Below are positions 37,828 through 47,319 of a DNA stretch of 64,000 nucleotides, piece after piece. Numbering within the stretch: the stretch's first letter is position 1; each line of letters opens with the position of its first letter. The notes beneath the pieces are model-generated. The model worked only from the letters and a program-made list of their open reading frames with translations. It was not told where the DNA came from and did no database searches. The position numbers were made by a program, and so were the translations under genes. Source of the stretch: Castanea sativa (lineage: Eukaryota > Streptophyta > Magnoliopsida > Fagales > Fagaceae); contig NC_134015.1 in the NCBI RefSeq assembly GCF_040712315.1, positions 8,087,945 to 8,151,944 of the forward strand. The letters are read 5' to 3'.

Positions 37828-38640
37828 GTTGCATTTAATTAGTATTAAGATCTAAAACTCAAATCCTTTGTCAACCCAAGGGCGTTAAAAATTTGAATCC
37901 AAACCCATTTGGAAAATCTCACTCAAGTGTTAGGTTGGGTCCAAAGACCCATTAGGTCCTATCTAGTACAACTTATTATTATTATTTTTCCCTAATTTTT
38001 GAACAATGCGCTAATTAAAAAATTTGTACTAAAAAAATAATGAGATTTAGAAAGCTTTACATTGAAAGAGATATGTCTCAAAATGGAAAGAATTTTAAGT
38101 TCTAAGTTGATTGCTTTTGGGTTGTTTGTCGCCCGTTGAGTTGGGAGACAACACTTGATTAGTGGTCTTCTAATACTGCGTTTTGGGGGAGGTTCAAAAC
38201 GTATGAATGAAAAACGTTATTTTAAAATATTTATTTCATTTCCTTATTTTGAAAGTTTAAGTAGAAGGAAATGAAATGGGTAGGACCATAAGAGGGAGTA
38301 CTCATTCCTCCATACTCTCTTAAAACTCAAAACCACAAAGTTTTACTACTCCAAGATTTGGAAGGAATCAAAGAGAATTGAATTAAGATTAATTAAATTT
38401 TCACAAAAACTCTCCAAATACTTCTATACATTCATACATTCATTTTAAAATAAGGATATAATAGTAAAGCTGTTATAAAATTATTGGTTCCATTCCTTTT
38501 AATATTACTCCAAAACAAGGATGTTTATATTTCATTCATTTTCAATAGGGATGGACCTAGCTAAGTGGGGGCCCAAAGGGGCTAGGCCCCCCTGCCCTAT
38601 AGGGGGAAAAAGACAGTATATGTTATTTTTTATTAATTGA

Positions 38641-39887
38641 GGGGAAATTATAGTAAATCTACTTGTAATTTGGCTTGTTTTCACTTTGCCTACCTGTGAT
38701 TTAAAACTTAACACTTTACCTACCTGAACTTTAATCTGTATGCTCTCCATTACCCACTTCACCCTCAGACGTTACAAAAACACATTTTTAATACAAATCA
38801 CAACATAACACGGATCAAAAACACGAACCATTGAAACTTTTGCTCAAGAGCCCTAGAAACATGAAAAACCCTCCTTCTTCTTCTCCAAATCCTAAGAAAT
38901 TGAAATTCACTCTCAGTCCCTTCTCTGCATCTTATTCTTATTCCTCAACTTCCCTACCGCCACACTAGTTCAACAGAAGACAACTTTGAACTATTTGCTA
39001 ATGTACTGCACCATTTGCTTGTCTGCATGTCCACTAGAGATCAATCCTTCAAAATAGCTGGAACAAGCTTTATATTTCTTCTACTATGTGGACTGGGTTA
39101 GATAGATCATAGATGAGGCCCTCTAGATATCTCCCAGCACTGAAATGATGTCGTTCCCAAGCCCCCTTTATCCTCCAGCAATGTCCCTGTCTCCAACTCC
39201 AACGATTTCCTCAGTTTCCAAGTCACATTTTTATATGGCGGTGTCAGAATCTTCAACCGAACCATTGCGTCCGAGATATTTCTCTCCTTCAATCCCCCTA
39301 TATATCAAAAACACCACCTCCCATGGTGTTCACAAGGTCAAAGCCACCCTGTACATTCGAGACCCATGGAAGGACTCTATTTTTGGTCGGCGACGTTTGG
39401 GAAGTATTAGTTATTGGAAAGACGATTCAGTGTTTTCAGTTAATAAGTATTGGTTAGAATCTTTTGGGAAGCTCTGTATGGTCGAATCAAGGAAAATTTA
39501 TGTTGGTTCATTTAGTTTAAAATACCCAGATGTTGTTCTTAAGCTTAATTATTCAAAAAATAATAGCATTTATGGTAGTTTGATTAGTGGAACATTAGAA
39601 TGTTTGCATATGAAAAATGATTATAATTACTTTGAACCGATTGTGATATTGGGGTTGTCTCAGAATTTATAGGGCTCGTGAGGAAAAGTTTCAACGATTT
39701 ATGTTTTTGATTCATGTTATGTTTTGATTTGTATTAAAAATGTGTTTTTCTAACGTTTGAGGGTGAGGGGGTGGGTAACGGAGAGCAAACGAATTGAAAT
39801 TCAGGTGGGCAAAGTGTTAAGTTTTAAACCACAGGTAGGTAAAGTAAAAACGGGTCAAACCACAGGTGAGTTTACAGTAATTTTCCC
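38641..39887 (+). mobile_element. Pack-MULE-like transposon with captured gene fragment
   Basis: Long terminal inverted repeats of about 215 bp: left 38641-38855 (starts GGGGAAATTATAGTAAAT), right 39671-39887 (minus strand starts GGGAAAATTACTGTAAAC). They share the TACCTACCTG, TTTAAAACTTAACACTTT and AAAAACACATTTTTAATACA blocks in inverted order. Flanks give a 9-bp target duplication with one mismatch, ATTAATTGA (38632-38640) and ATTAATTTA (39888-39896). Between the repeats are about 815 bp of coding-like sequence unrelated to transposase. MULE-size target duplication, long inverted repeats and captured exon sequence are the definition of a Pack-MULE. Confidence 0.85.
39145..39672 (+). pseudogene. 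DUF2921-type gene fragment captured in the transposon
   Basis: 175-residue open frame ending just inside the right terminal repeat. Residues from about 40 (PLRPRYFSPSIPLY, HGVHKVKATLYIRDP, SESFGKLCMV-like ESFGKLCMVESRKIYVGS, DVVLKLNY, SLISGTLECL, NYFEPIVILGLSQN) resemble the N-terminal extracytoplasmic part of the large plant DUF2921 membrane-protein family, whose function is not well defined. Full family members are several times longer with C-terminal membrane helices, so this is a truncated capture. A short upstream frame (about 38866-38970, MKNPPSSSPNPKK) may be the parental N-terminus, separated by stops. Family match is from motif memory. Confidence 0.6.
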
Positions 39888-39899
39888 ATTAATTTATAT

Positions 39900-40368
39900 T
39901 TGGGTCATCTCTTCCAAAACTCTTGTCCTCCTTCCCCTACAATCTAACATTGATTTTATTATAAAAGTATTTACATTAGTTGTTGTAAAATAGTATAAGA
40001 TCTCAAATTTTCCCTATCAATCATAAAATACATCCACATTAGCTTATGTATCATTGTGCAAAATACATTTGTGTTACAGTAACTATATAAATTTACATCG
40101 TTATTATAACTATACAAATAAATATTTTAGTAATTCCTTAGATTGAGACAGTAGTTTTTGGTTGATAAAGTGAGAAATATGATTTGATATAATAATAAAA
40201 AATTGATAAGAAAATAATATTTTTAATGAAATGTATTGCAAAATAGATAATATAGTGTCAGGTGTTTTGAAAAGTGAGCATGTAAAATAAAAAAAAGTAC
40301 ATTTTTATGCTAAAATAGACGAAAATATTTGTCCTAGCTGATGAAAATGCTCTAATATAGTAAGAAAT
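39900..40368. other. AT-rich spacer before the Tat element
   Basis: No gene. A GATGAAAATGCTC end like that of Harbinger-type MITEs occurs at 40340-40352 but a matching left end was not located. Confidence 0.4.
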
Positions 40369-40373
40369 AATGA

Positions 40374-40959
40374 TGATGTGGGATGAAGACGCTCAGACCG
40401 TCCCTGGACGGTCATCACTTCGGCAGCCATCCAGAAGTTATCTTTAGGACGAGGGTAACGGACAAGGCCGTCCTGAGGTGATAGCGAAGTTACATCCCTC
40501 GTCCATGGGATGCGCACAGCCTGTCCCGAGAGGAGTCGTCCACATAAAGACTCATGGACGAGGATGTTACACTTGGAATTATCAAGCACATTTTACCACC
40601 CGTAATTCATGCCTAACCTCAGGCGACCGTTATATGAGAGAATATTAACTCATAAACGGTTATAGGAGTTATCCACGAACCCCCGGTTTCCTCATCTTCA
40701 GGAGAGGTTATAATCCCAAGTAACCGCTCCTAAGGCACTATATAAGCACTTGTCCGGACCAATGAAAGGTACGTTGAACATTTTTTCCCAAAAGATTGGA
40801 ACTCCAAGAATATAGAGAAAATTGACTTTACCATCGGAGGGTTCTTGACCGGCGATCCCGATCACCTTTGATCGTTTTTCTCTGTTTTTTAGGCCATTAG
40901 AGAGTGAGTTGTCCTTTCAAATCTGGATCATCCAGCCTACTGATTGAATTGCATCATCA
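40374..40959 (+). repeat. 5' LTR of the Tat element
   Basis: Starts TGATGTGGGATGAAG and ends GAATTGCATCATCA; 586 bp, same length as the 3' LTR with no gaps by eye. Likely TATA box CTATATAAG at 40738-40746. Contains several GACGAG/CTCGTC motifs that recur through the element. Confidence 0.95.
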
Positions 40960-40960
40960 G

Positions 40961-40979
40961 TTGGCGCCGTCTGTGGGAA
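40961..40979 (+). promoter_or_regulatory. Primer-binding site
   Basis: TTGGCGCCGTCTGTGGGAA begins one base after the LTR. The TGGCGCCGT core equals the complement of an Asp-type tRNA 3' end, and the same string is seen at this position in many plant gypsy elements; the exact tRNA cannot be settled here. Confidence 0.75.
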
Positions 40980-41080
40980 TCAGACTAACGAGAGTAGAGC
41001 AAACAAACACTATCCACTGTCCTTTTTATTCGATCGTGTTTTTGTTGTCAAAGGTTACTCTGTCCCAGACAAAAGGCTGA

Positions 41081-41962
41081 ATGGTTCGAACAAGATCAAG
41101 GGCTACTAGCCCAGGCCACCAGGAGAGTAGGGATGCATCTAGTAATCCCCTTCACGATCGCAGATCAGCACCCGTAATGCAACCGTCTTCTATTCAACAC
41201 ATACAATCCATGGCTACCGCTATGGCAGAACTGACACGTCAGAACCAGGAGTTGAATAGGGAGATCAACCTCAGGAGGCAGCGCCAATATGGGCACATGG
41301 AGGGACGGGCCCCGAGTCAGGAAGGAGGAGGGGAAAATGTAGAGTTCGAGAATCAGACAAGGGGTACCACTTCAAGAAGGATGCCGCACTTGGAGAGAGA
41401 GATGGACCAGATGAGGAAAGCCATGGATGAGATGAGGGAGAATATGAGGAGGGCAAACCCAGTAGACGATATGGTCCACCGAACGGACTCCCCTTTCACA
41501 GCTTCCATCAACAGTCATCCTCTACCCCCGAAGTTCAAAATGCCTTCTTTAGACTCGTACGATGGAAATCGCGACCCTTGCGATCACATTGCAACTTTCA
41601 AGATGACCATGCACCTGTAGGGGGTCCCGGATGAGATCATGTGTAGAGCTTTTCCCACCATACTTAAGGGACCAGTGTGAGTGTGGTTCAGCAAGATACC
41701 CCCAAACTCGGTAGGATCATTTGAAGAGTTGAGCAAATTGTTTGTCAACAATTTCATCGGAGGACAACGTCACAAGCGTTCCTCCTCTAGTCTACTGACT
41801 ATAGAGCAAGGGAAAAATGAGAGTTTGCGATCCTTTATCACCCGCTTTAATAGGGAGGCCTTGACAGTGGATGAGATGGATGACAAGTTATTGCTGGCCG
41901 CTTTCCACAATGGGGTCAATTCTGACTTGTTCATTCATAAGCTTTACGAGCAAGAACCATAG
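41081..41962 (+). pseudogene. gag of the Tat element, with nonsense mutations
   Basis: Encodes the structural Gag. The first part (41081-41620) has a basic N-terminus (MVRTRSRATSPG) and a long charged coiled-coil-like stretch (TRQNQELNREINLRRQRQ, EREMDQMRKAMDEMREN). The Retrotrans_gag domain begins near 41560 (DGNRDPCDHIATFKMTMHL) and continues after two in-frame stops, TAG at 41618 and TGA at 41678, into FEELSKLFVNNFIGG and SLRSFITRFNREAL. Another TAG at 41960 and one at about 41990 separate it from pol. All four stops fit C-to-T or G-to-A changes of CAG or TGG codons. Same reading frame as protease and RT. Confidence 0.9.
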
Positions 41963-41998
41963 ACTATGGCCGAGCTCGTCCATTCGGCCTAGAATTTT

Positions 41999-44431
41999 AT
42001 GAATGCTGAAGACGCTATCATAGCCAAGAAAAGAAAAAAAGCAGAGCGCTCGGAAGTGGGTCACCATCGTTATCCGGATCAAGGACCTTGTCCAAAGAAA
42101 GCTCGAGTAGACGAGAGGAAAGATAAGGATAGTAAGAAGGCGAGTTCCTCCGCGAGGAATCAGCAATACACGCCCCTGACTATGCCACTAGAGCAGGTTC
42201 TTATGCAGATCAAGGACGATCTGTCCTTGAAGTGGCCGGATAAAATGAAGGGAGACCCCAACAAGCGTAATAGGAGTAAGTACTGCCGCTTTCACAGAGA
42301 CCACGAGCATGACATGGACGAGTGCTTTGACTTGAAGCAGCAGATAGAAAATCTCATTAGACAAGGAAAACTGAGGAACTTCCTTGGACGAGACCAAAGA
42401 GATGAGAAAATGAAAGCTAAGGTGGAAGAATCATCACGTCCTCCACTGGGAGAAATAAGGGTAATTATAGGAGGAAACTCGACGGCGCAGTCGTCCAAGT
42501 TAAGGAAGACATACCTGAAGGTGGTGCAGAACATCCAGCTGTCCGGACGACCTATTAGGACGAGGGAAGTAGACCAGCAGGCCGTTACGTTCACGGACGA
42601 GGAAGCAGGACGACTTCATCACCCACACGATGACGCGATAGTCATCACCCTACTCATCTCTGACTACATGACCAGAAGGGTGTTGATAGACAATGGCAGG
42701 TCTGCGGACATTCTCTACTACCCCGCATTCCAACAAATGAGGCTAGGACGAGATCAGCTTCGACCAGTGAACTCGCCGTTGGTAGGATTCGGAGGAATGA
42801 AGGTGCAACCGGTGGGCACCATCACATTACTAGTGGTCGTTGGAACATATCCACAACAGATAACCAAGGAGGTAAATTTTCTTGTTGTTGATTGTGTGTC
42901 GTCATATAATGCAATTATTGGAAGACCAACTTTGAATTGCTGGAAGGCGGTAACCTCTACTTACCACTTGTTCATCAAATTTTCAACTGAGCACGGGGTA
43001 GGCCAAGTACAAGGAGATCAGTTGGCTGCTAGAGAATGCTATTTAGCTATGCTGGCAATGGACGAGCACATGCAGGCAATGAGTATAGACGGGAGAAGAA
43101 TCGCGGCAGAACCCACTGAAGTACTAGAGGACATCCCTTTGGACGATAACCAGCCTGAGAAGTATACTAGAGTTGGGGCGAGCATGGACGAGGGGGCAAA
43201 GCGCGTTTTAGTCCGGTTTCTGAAGAAAAGCCTCGATGTCTTTGCATGGAGTCATGAGGACATGCCTGGCATTGATCCGAGTGTCATTACCCATAGCCTG
43301 AGCGTGTGTCCCTATTCGAAACCAGTACGTCAGAAGAAAAGAGTTTTCGCTCCCGAGCGAGACAATGCCATTAAGGAAGAGGTGCAGAAGTTGGTCGCCG
43401 CGAAGTTCATCCGAGAAGTTCATTACCCAGATTGGTTGGCGAACATGGTCATGGTCAAAAAAGCTAACGGCAAGTGGCGAATGTGCGTGGACTTCACTGA
43501 TTTAAACAAAGCTTGCCCCAAGGATAGCTACCCACTGCCACGCATTGACCAATTAGTGGACTCAACGGCAGGTCACAGAATACTTAGCTTCATGGACCCT
43601 TTCTCAGGTTATAACCAGATAAAGATGGATGAAGCGGATCAGGAGAAAACCTCATTCATTACAAGCCAAGGGTTGTATTGCTACAAGGTAATGCCCTTCG
43701 GTTTGAAGAACGCGGGGGCGACCTACCAAAGGCTGGTTAACCATATGTTCCGTCCTCAAATCGGACAAAATGTGGAGGTTTATGTAGACGACATGCTGGT
43801 AAAGAGACAAGACGAGGATAGACATCTGGACGACCTTCAAGAAACTTTTGATACGTCGCGGCGGTACAACATGAAATTAAATCCAAGCAAGTGTGCTTTC
43901 GGAGTTTCATTGGGGAAATTCTTGGGGTTTATGGTGTCGCACAGGGGAATTGAGGCGAATCCAGATAAAATCCAGGCAATACTGAACATGGAGCCACCGA
44001 AAAATATCAAGGAAGTCCAATCTCTTACTGGACGAGTCGCCGCCCTCAACAGGTTTGTATCGAAAGCTACTGACAAATGTTTACCATTCTTTAAAGTCCT
44101 CAGGAAGGCTTTTGAATGGATGGACAAGTGTCAACAGGCCTTCCAAGGCTTGAAGACGTATCTCATGACGGCACCACTGTTGAGTTCGTCTGTACCTGGG
44201 GAAGAGTTGTACTTGTATTTGGCAGTGTCCCCACACGCAGTAAGCTCAGTGTTAGTCAGAGAGGAGGGGAGAGTCCAGAAACCGGTCTATTACACAAGGC
44301 ACGCGATGAGAGGGGCAGAAGGACGATACCCGATGATGGAGAAACTAGCCTTTGCATTGATCACGGCTTCCAGGAAGCTGAGACATTATTTCCAGGCACA
44401 CGTCATCAACGTCCTAACAGACATCCCATAA
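41999..44431 (+). pseudogene. gag C-terminus, protease, reverse transcriptase, RNase H of the Tat element
   Basis: 810-residue open frame. In order: basic region; a CRFHRDHEHDMDEC Cys/His motif (about 42280) in place of a standard zinc knuckle; aspartic protease around LIDNGRSADILY (about 42683), where the usual Ser/Gly after the catalytic DNG is altered to Arg-Ser; reverse transcriptase from about 43330 (WRMCVDFTDLNKACPKDSYPLP) with the catalytic YVDDM at 43781-43795; and the connecting Ty3-type RNase H (about 44170-44428). The frame ends at 44429-44431 because one base is missing in CCATAAAAAAG; the coding signal continues one frame over. ATG at 41999 is internal, not a real start. Overlapping minus-strand frames are shadows. 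Confidence 0.93.
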
Positions 44432-45075
44432 AAAAGGCAATGAGCAAGTTGGAAGCTGCTGGACGGCTAATACAGTGGGCCGTTGAGCTCAGCGAATTTG
44501 ATGTCAAATACCTCCTAAGGAGTACGATAAAGGTGCAGGTGTTGGTAGATTTCATCGCGGAATTCATCCCCAGCCAGGACGACCTGGACAAGGACGAAGG
44601 AAGTGAAATGTGGGTGATTAATGTAGACGGATCATCCACACTGTATGCAGGAGGGATTGGAATTGTACTAAAGTCCCCTGAGGGTGACAGGCTAGAGTAT
44701 GCGGCTCGTCTGCAGTATCAAACTACCAACAATGAGGCTGAGTACGAGGCTCTACTCGAGGGATTGGAATTAGCCAAGTCCTTAGGGGCAAAGTCGTTAA
44801 CAATCAAAGGAGACTCTCAACTGGTCATTAACCAAGTAAATGGGATGTGTGATGCTAAGGAAGATCGAATGAAGAAATACCTCAACAAAGTGAAACGCCT
44901 TGCACGAAAATTTTCAGCCATAAGTTTTGTTCAACTTCCCAGGGAGGAAAATGCAGAAGCAGACGCCTTGGCAAAAGCCGCTTCGGCAGGGGTCACAGAC
45001 GAGTGCGACAACATCCAATATATGCCGAGTATAGATATCCCTGACATACAGCAGATAGGAGGAGGAGAGAATTAG
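44432..45075 (+). pseudogene. Archaeal-type RNase H (aRNH) of the Tat element
   Basis: Coding resumes in the next frame (KKAMSKLEAAGRLIQWAVEL). The second RNase H domain spans about 44600-45000: VDGSSTLYAGGIGIVL with the first Asp at about 44626, NNEAEYEALLEGLELA with the Glu, IKGDSQLVINQ with the third acidic residue, and ENAEADALAKAAS with the last Asp. All four catalytic acids are present. This duplicated, archaeal-type RNase H is the defining feature of the Tat lineage. Ends at TAG 45073-45075, which probably replaced a Trp codon. Confidence 0.92.
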
Positions 45076-46305
45076 ATGAGTCCGATAATGATTTATCTCA
45101 AAGATGGAAGGCTTCCAGAATACAAGGATGAAGCGAGAAAGTTAACGGTCAGGGCAGCCAAGTATGTCCTCATAAATGAAGTCTTGTACAAGCAAGGTTT
45201 TTCCCAACCTTACTTAAGGTGCTTGGCTCCTGACGAGTCAAACTATGTTCTAAGGGAAGTTCATGAAGGATCGTGTGGAAATCATGCAGAAGCAAGGTCG
45301 CTAGTCCATAAGATCGTCCGTGCCGACTACTATTGGCCTACAATGCAGGCAGATGCTAAAGCCTATGTCAAGGTATGTGACTAATGTCAGTGCTATAACA
45401 ATGTGCCTAGACAGCCGTCAGAGTACCAGACCCCAATGATGGCCCCATGGCCCTTCGCCCAGTGGGGACTGGATATCCTAGACCCTTTCCCCATGAGAAT
45501 CTGGCAAATGAAGTTTTTGGTGGTGGGAATCGATTACTTTACCAAGTGGGTAGAAGCCGAGCCTCTTGCAGCAATCACTCAGCAGAACGTGAAAAATTTT
45601 GTATGGAAGAATATTCTATGTGGGTTCGGAGTACCTAGGGTATTAGTATCTGACAACGGACGTCAATTTGACAACGCACCCTTCAGGGACTTTTGCAATC
45701 ATTTTGGGATCAAGAATTACTATTCCTCACCCTCCCATCCACAGGCAAATGGACAAGCAGAAGTAGCAAACCGATCTCTGCTGAAAATCATCAAGACTCG
45801 GCTCGAGGGGGCAAAAGGGATATGACCAGACGAGCTACTAGGTGTTCTTTGGGCCTATAGGATGACTGCACGAACTCCGACAGGAGAGACCCTTTTTAAA
45901 CTAGCCTATGGGAGTGAAGTTGTCATACCAGTGGAGGTTCATATGGCAAGTCACCGAGTGATGGAGTACCAGGAGAAAGACAATGAGGAACAACTTCGCC
46001 TTGACCTCGATCTTATTGACGAGGTAAGAATGGATGCGGAGCAAAGGACGGCAAGATACAAAAATCTTATGGCCAGACAGCATGATGCCATGGTAAAACC
46101 CAGACGGTTTGGTGTGGGGGACCTTGTCCTCAAAAGGGTCTCCTTGGCGACTAGGAACCCAGCTCATGGAAAACTGGGACCCAATTGGAAAAGACCTTAC
46201 AGGGTAATCAACTGCAAGAGGCAGGGGTCCTACTACCTGGAAGCCCTGGACGGGCGGAAGTTAGAGCATCCCTGGAACGTGGAACATCTGAAGAGGTACT
46301 ATTAG
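45076..46305 (+). pseudogene. Integrase of the Tat element, with nonsense mutations
   Basis: Same frame as the aRNH part but split by TAA at 45382 and TGA at 45823. N-terminal H2C2 zinc-binding module about 45250-45395 (REVHEGSCGNHAEARSL ... YVKVCD then CQC). Catalytic core 45440-45830: D in GLDILDPF (about 45466), D in VSDNGRQFDN (about 45650), E in HPQANGQAEVANRS (about 45760). C-terminal part 45862-46305 has KPRRFGVGDLVLKRV, KLGPNWKRPYRVI and the HPWNVEHLKRYY terminus usual for plant gypsy integrases. The TGA replaces a likely Trp codon. Non-functional as encoded. Confidence 0.93.
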
Positions 46306-47319
46306 TGATAAGCAGGGACGAGGGAAGTCAGTGGCAAAGTTACAGCTATGATTTGCGTGTTTGCTTATATTTACTGTTGTGTTTTTACTACTATTATGGT
46401 GTGTTACGAATAAAAGTGCACTAGTTCTTAAACTTTTGCACTACTTACAAACCCACTTATGAAAGACGAGGCTATGTACTTTTAAGTATCTTAATAAGGC
46501 ACTAGCTTATAAGCATGTGCCACGTTTGTGAACAATGTTCATATAATAATATGGTTTGAATTTCTTATGTATTTGATGCATAGATTTAGTTTCCATAATA
46601 ATACCCACAGGAGGGGCAAAACCCTAAGACGAATAGAAATCTTTGGACGCAGAAATACTCGTCGAAGGCTTTCCTTTAAATAAGGATAAAGCAAAGAGAA
46701 ATAAGCTAAGACATACTCGCCAAGACTTTCCTTTAAATTAGGATAAAGCAAAGAGAAATAAGTTAAGGCATACTCGTCCAAGATTTCCTTCAAATGAGTA
46801 TAAAGCAAAAAGAAAAAGGCCAAGGCCCACTCGTCTAAGAAAGAAAGTAGGCATTAAGGCATAGCATTCCAAAGACGAGCACTCATCAAGACGAGAAAAC
46901 ATAAACATTATGAACTTCTTGCGAGAAGGCGAGTAATAATTGCCTAAAGGACAAGCAAAAGTAATGCAGTCATCATTATCGTCCTAAGTGGGTCGTCCAT
47001 AAAGAAATCGTGTAGACGATCATTCAACACTTAGAGCATTGTTTGAAAGACAATTGCATAAATGATAACATATAAGCTCGTCCATACAATAGGTAACAAA
47101 TAAAGAAGATATTCTTTAGCCTAAAGAAGGTAGACGGCCACCGTCCAAAAACCCTTATAAAGTAAGCATTAAAAGGCATTGTTCATAAACTCGTCTAGAA
47201 CACTCTAGACGAGGTAATTGTACTTGAATACATTTTAAATTCTTAAATACATTTTAAATAAAAAAAGAAAGAAAAGAAAGCTAAACAACAATAACAATTG
47301 GTTAAAAAAAACATTTTCT
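46306..47319. other. Non-coding spacer of the Tat element with tandem repeats
   Basis: Lies between integrase and the antisense gene. Rich in GACGAG/CTCGTC motifs and holds a 57-58 bp tandem repeat (separate entry). No protein on the plus strand. It separates two converging transcription units. Confidence 0.7.
46657..46840. repeat. 57-58 bp tandem repeat, three units plus a partial
   Basis: Units start with ACTCG(T/C)C at 46657, 46715, 46772 and 46829, each followed by a TTTCCTT(T/C)AAAT block and GATAAAGCAAAGAGAAATAA. The repeat length, 57 bp, makes the minus-strand frame at 46539-46823 look like a repeat protein, but this is a by-product. Confidence 0.85.

Noticed and set aside
40270..40352. 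Possible Harbinger-like MITE ending at GATGAAAATGCTC
   Set aside because: No matching left end or TTA duplication found.
44116..44431. Start of the 319-residue ORF at 44116 as a real gene start
   Set aside because: Its first 100 or so residues overlap the RNase H in another frame and have no family character; real coding in this frame begins only after the frameshift near 44430.
41271..46167. Several minus-strand ORFs inside gag-pol
   Set aside because: Antisense shadows of the plus-strand polyprotein; no independent signals.
46539..46823. 94-residue minus-strand ORF with repeated 19-residue pattern
   Set aside because: By-product of the 57-bp tandem repeat, whose length is a multiple of three.
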